In this document: piece by piece, positions 54,650-57,989 of the stretch
How positions within the stretch are numbered: position 1 is the first letter of the stretch
How the letters are laid out: each line of letters begins with the position of its first letter
The notes under the pieces: generated by a model
Told to the model about the DNA's origin: nothing
Seen by the model: only the letters and a program-made list of their open reading frames with translations
The model's database searches: none
Translations under genes and position numbers: made by a program
NCBI GenBank assembly: GCA_003427395.1
Contig: BFEA01000605.1
Coordinates: 572,508-630,496 of the forward strand
DNA: 57,989 bases
Origin: Chara braunii
Lineage: Eukaryota; Streptophyta; Charophyceae; Charales; Characeae
Direction: 5' to 3'

Positions 54650-55349
54650 AAAAGGTGCATGAGTGTGTGTGCATATGTTGTGTACCACACTGAAGTTCAA
54701 TCCATAACGAATTCACACGTTGCCATACACGCATGCAATTGCAGAGTAGACTCGAAGGAGGCAAATCCACACAAAACTAGAGAGAAGATATGCACAATGG
54801 AAGCTCAAAATACAGAGAGAATCGAAAAACGAATTTCAATTTTGCAATCACTCATCCTCCTTTAATCAATCCAGCGTACTTGTTCCAAGAATCATCAACG
54901 AAATATACAGGAGTTTTCTTCTTTCTCCTCGCCACCTCCTATCCCAGGCTATGGATGTCGTAGGAGCAGTAACCCCACAACTATCGCAAAGTGTCAATCT
55001 GAACCAGCAACCCTGATGATAATAACGCCAGCTCAGCACCCGCACGGACGTGCAGCGCTAGAAGTCCTGATTAAGAAGGACACAACAGTCCCAACACCTC
55101 GAAGAAGATGGAGTTCCTCATGAGGAGGAACAACAGAACTGGCTGCCACGTGGAAAGTGGCAGCGCCTAAACCCAACAACATAGTCCTGTGGAAACTCTC
55201 ATGCAAAGCTGCAAAACAGCAGCAGTGCAGTCTTCAACGTCTTTTCTCAACCCCAACTATGGCTGGGCTTCGACGAAGAAGATGACCTCGCCCAAAATAG
55301 TGCAGCAGCACTCCGGCAGCGGACAGGCAGAGTTTCCTCAGTCAACGAA
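54650..55349. other. Unassigned sequence
   Basis: Balanced composition, a few short frames, no recognised domain or repeat relationship. Confidence 0.4.
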
Positions 55350-56371
55350 AAATGCAAGGGAAAAGTTATAGAAGCTCCCCGCCGCAAAACCTTTGTATCT
55401 ATATCTCCCCAAAATGGACTTGCTACATTTGAGGTTCCCCAGTAACTTTTTTGTAATTCTTGCTCCCTGGTTTGAGGCCGGTAGGGCCTCATACCGGGCC
55501 TGAGAGCGCGGAAGTTGATAAGCTTGACTCTTTTTGAAGTTTCCGTTCAGCCTGGGGCACACTTGCATTTTCTTAAATGTATCTTTCTCGAATTGGGCGC
55601 AGGTGAGGTGAAGGCCCAAGTACCTCCGCGAAAGCTAATCAGCTTGGCTCTTTTCGAAGTTTTCGTTCGGCGTGCGGCACACTTGCATTTTCTTGAATGT
55701 ATCTTTCTCGAATCGGGTCCAGGTGAGGTGAAGGCCCAAGTACCTCTGGCCGTACCGGGCCCGTAACGCCTGCGATGCAAAAATGGCGGCAAGTCATTTT
55801 TGGACCTGACTTGCACTTTCTTGGATGTATCGTTCTCGATCGGGCCCAGGTGAGGTGAAGGCCCGCCCGCAATGCAAAAATGGCGGGAAGACATTTTCGG
55901 ACCTGCCGCACACTTGCACCTTCTTGTATGTATCTTTTTCGAATCGGGCCCAGGTGAGGTGAAGGCCCAAGTACCTCCGACCACGTACTGGGCCGGTAAC
56001 GCCCGCTATGCAAAAATGGCGGGAAGTGATTTTTGGACCTGCGGCACATTTGTACTTTCTTGGATGTATCTTTCTTGAATCGGACCCAGGTGAGGTGAAG
56101 GAAGTGCGAACGCGAGTATGCTATGCCCTCTCGAATGTACCGAACCCAAATATCGCTCACGTACAACTGGGTTGGTTGGCGGCTGAAAATTCGAAGTGAC
56201 TACCGAAACGAAAACCTGAGCCTTGGTTATCAAGCTGCCGCGACCTCAGACCGGGGAGCAAGAATAACAGAAAAGTTATTGGTGGACTTCAAATGCAGCA
56301 AGTCCATTTTGGGGAGAAATCGATACAAAGGTTTTGCCGCGGGGAGCTTCTATAACTTTTCCCAAAATGCA
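55350..56371. mobile_element. Foldback element with ~120-bp inverted repeats
   Basis: 55,350-55,473 and 56,250-56,371 are reverse complements with modest divergence. They share GGGAAAAGTTATAGAAGCTC, AAAACCTTTGTATC, CCCCAAAATGGACTTGCT and TTCTTGCTCCC words. The interior is a tandem repeat. No coding region is convincing. The structure fits a non-autonomous foldback or large MITE-type element. Confidence 0.65.
55560..56110. repeat. ~105-135 bp tandem repeat inside the foldback element
   Basis: Five units near 55,564, 55,679, 55,808, 55,912 and 56,048 share TTGCA(C/T)TTTCTTG-ATGTATC, TCGAATCGGGCCCAGGTGAG and GTGAAGGCCC. Spacing is irregular. Confidence 0.8.
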
Positions 56372-56757
56372 AAAGACTCGTACTCATTTCCCTGCCCGCC
56401 ACTTCTAGACTCCGCCTAGACCTACGACGGCCTCCCCCAAAGCAACAACCCAAGACCTATCTGTATCCAGATGGAAATAGAGGGAAAGGGGCCTAGACCT
56501 CTGGCAAGGCAAAAAAAAAAGGTTCATCGGCCTAGGATTACTACACAGAGACTACTAGTGGCACATACAGGGATCAAGCCCCATAGGGTACAACACTCAC
56601 AAGTGAAACACACGTTACAGGATCAAGTACCGCAAGGTTCAAAACACACAAACAACAAACAAACGGGCAATACGACAGACAAGGTGTTGGGATCAAATCC
56701 CGACAACAAACACAGGGACAAAATTAGTATACAGCCCACTTGTAGCACTGCAATTCA

Positions 56758-57187
56758 TTACATTCCTACCCTCCCGGGGAGGGAGGACCCCGAGCTAGGA
56801 ATGTCGACGAGAAGACCGTCTAGGCAATTTCCCAGTTTCCTCAGCCTCGTACAACCGCAAGACTGAATTTGCAGACTTGAGAAGTTCCTTTCTTGTAAAC
56901 CAACGGTCCTCCGTATGAGGTTGGAAAAGGAACTTGACAAGATACTCACACTTGGGGCCTGTACCCCACTGATCTTCAATGCTTTCGACTTCATATCCCT
57001 TTCCAGGGATAGGAGGTCGAAACTGTTGAGTGACTTGAGTCCGATCAAGGAACGCGTCAGCAAGAATGAAAGGCAACAATCTAGAAGCATGGAAGACAGG
57101 ATGGGTCCGGATGTGTGGGGGTACTTGGAGGACATAAGAGGGTCTGCCCCGTTCATACCCCCCGGGACCGCGTTCCATCGCTATCAA
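56758..57187 (-). pseudogene. Chromovirus integrase C-terminus with chromodomain (fragment)
   Basis: The minus strand encodes the tail of a Ty3/gypsy chromovirus polyprotein. It has HPVFHASRLLPF (the integrase tail usually reads HPVFHVS), a spacer, then chromodomain features VESIEDQWGTGPKCEYLVKF and W-T-KELLKSA, ending RRSSRRHS. Chromodomains steer integration to marked chromatin. Only this end is present. The rest of pol and any LTR were not found within the window. It differs from the big element, whose integrase lacks a chromodomain. Confidence 0.75.
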
Positions 57188-57487
57188 ACGCGCTGTGCGC
57201 TATGTATCCCCCCCAGCGGCGGCCAGGCGCGGCCAAGTCCGCGGCCGCGGCCAGGCCGTGAAGCCCGCGGACGTGTCCGCGCGGACGTGCGGATTCGCGG
57301 ACACGTGGCGGCCACAGGGGAGGGGGTTTGAAGATTCTGGCGGTGCCACGTGGCGGCGCATCCCCTGCCCCACCCCCCCACACACAAAAAAACGAAAAAG
57401 ATCAACTTTTGGTGGGGGGGGATTGGGCGAAATCCACCGGAAAAAAATAAAAATAAAAAAAAATGCGTTTTTTTTTCTTCTTTTCTC
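57188..57487. other. GC-rich, palindrome-rich stretch then G/T-rich sequence
   Basis: 57,220-57,310 is dominated by GCGGCC and CGCGGAC words that can pair with each other. GCCACGTGGCGGC recurs. No gene. Confidence 0.4.
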
Positions 57488-57488
57488 G

Positions 57489-57529
<41 letters not shown>

Positions 57530-57530
57530 A

Positions 57531-57562
<32 letters not shown>

Positions 57563-57587
57563 AGTTTCGTCAATTTTTTTTTTTCCG

Positions 57588-57628
<41 letters not shown>

Positions 57629-57761
57629 CAATTGATTGATTGATTGACTGGTGGGGGAGGGGTCTTCCCCCGCGCGATTGATTGATTAATTGATTGATTG
57701 ATAGATTGATTGATTGATTAATTGATTTTTTTATTTCTTTATCCGATTTTTTTTTTTTTTT

Positions 57762-57795
<34 letters not shown>

Positions 57796-57859
57796 AATTA
57801 ATTGATTGATTGATTGAATGGTTGGTGTGGGAGGGGTCGCCCCATCCCCGCGACCACGG

Positions 57860-57907
<48 letters not shown>

Positions 57908-57947
57908 GCGCGACACACACGGTGCGCAAAGACACGCGCGGCACATA

Positions 57948-57989
<42 letters not shown>
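57488..57989. repeat. (GATT)n and (CA)n satellites at the window end
   Basis: Runs of GATT cover about 57,489-57,562, 57,588-57,648, 57,676-57,722 and 57,765-57,821. They are interrupted by GGTGGGGGAGGGGTC and GGGAGGGGTCGCCCC segments and followed by (CA)n at 57,863-57,904 and 57,950-57,989. This is the inverted counterpart of 54,441-54,627. Confidence 0.9.

Overview
This is a repeat-dominated eukaryotic window. I see no clearly intact host gene. The content is Ty3/gypsy-type retrotransposon, a DDE-like DNA element, a decayed ParB-like/Ulp1 coding region, foldback sequences, microsatellites and GT-AG introns. The U6-like sequence has a plant-type 5' end, and the retroelement is plant-like with a tRNA-Asp-type primer site. 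My best guess is a large streptophyte or charophyte (Chara-like) genome, but I cannot confirm the species from sequence alone. The window contains six single unresolved bases (7208, 7211, 7304, 9410, 49714, 50807) and one 217-base gap (34010-34226). Layout: 0.06-5.1 kb holds decayed minus-strand copies of a DDE-transposase-like element, whose better copy lies on the plus strand at 48.56-52.98 kb. 5.1-8.2 kb is non-coding and carries degenerate tandem repeats. 8.27-14.38 kb (minus) is a multi-exon coding region with a ParB/DGQHR-like domain, a possible degenerate methyltransferase-like part, a long acidic and Ser/Pro-rich linker, and a C-terminal Ulp1 (C48) cysteine protease. 14.38-39.41 kb is one minus-strand Ty3/gypsy retrotransposon, broken at the left by the loss of part of its 3' LTR. 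Its order is: 5' LTR (31,436-39,414, about 8 kb), primer-binding site, gag, protease, RT, RNase H, integrase, then an extra Gag-like zinc-knuckle reading frame, polypurine tract and truncated 3' LTR (14,382-19,882). Both LTRs carry a U6 snRNA-derived sequence and an array of about ten small hairpins with a constant loop and varying stems. 39.4-48.4 kb is a GC-rich repeat field: a 172-bp tandem repeat, CA and ATC microsatellites, a G-rich tract, a ~1-kb tandem array with long hairpins, and many copies of a 22-bp near-palindrome also found in the ParB/Ulp1 region. 53-58 kb holds dispersed short repeats, a foldback element, a chromovirus fragment and composite (TG)n/(CAAT)n satellites. Nearly all coding regions are decayed. 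At least 15 isolated in-frame stops interrupt otherwise continuous reading frames, and each can be explained by one C-to-T or G-to-A change. A few single-base frameshifts are also present. The 49,354-51,621 transposase-like frame is the most intact gene in the window.
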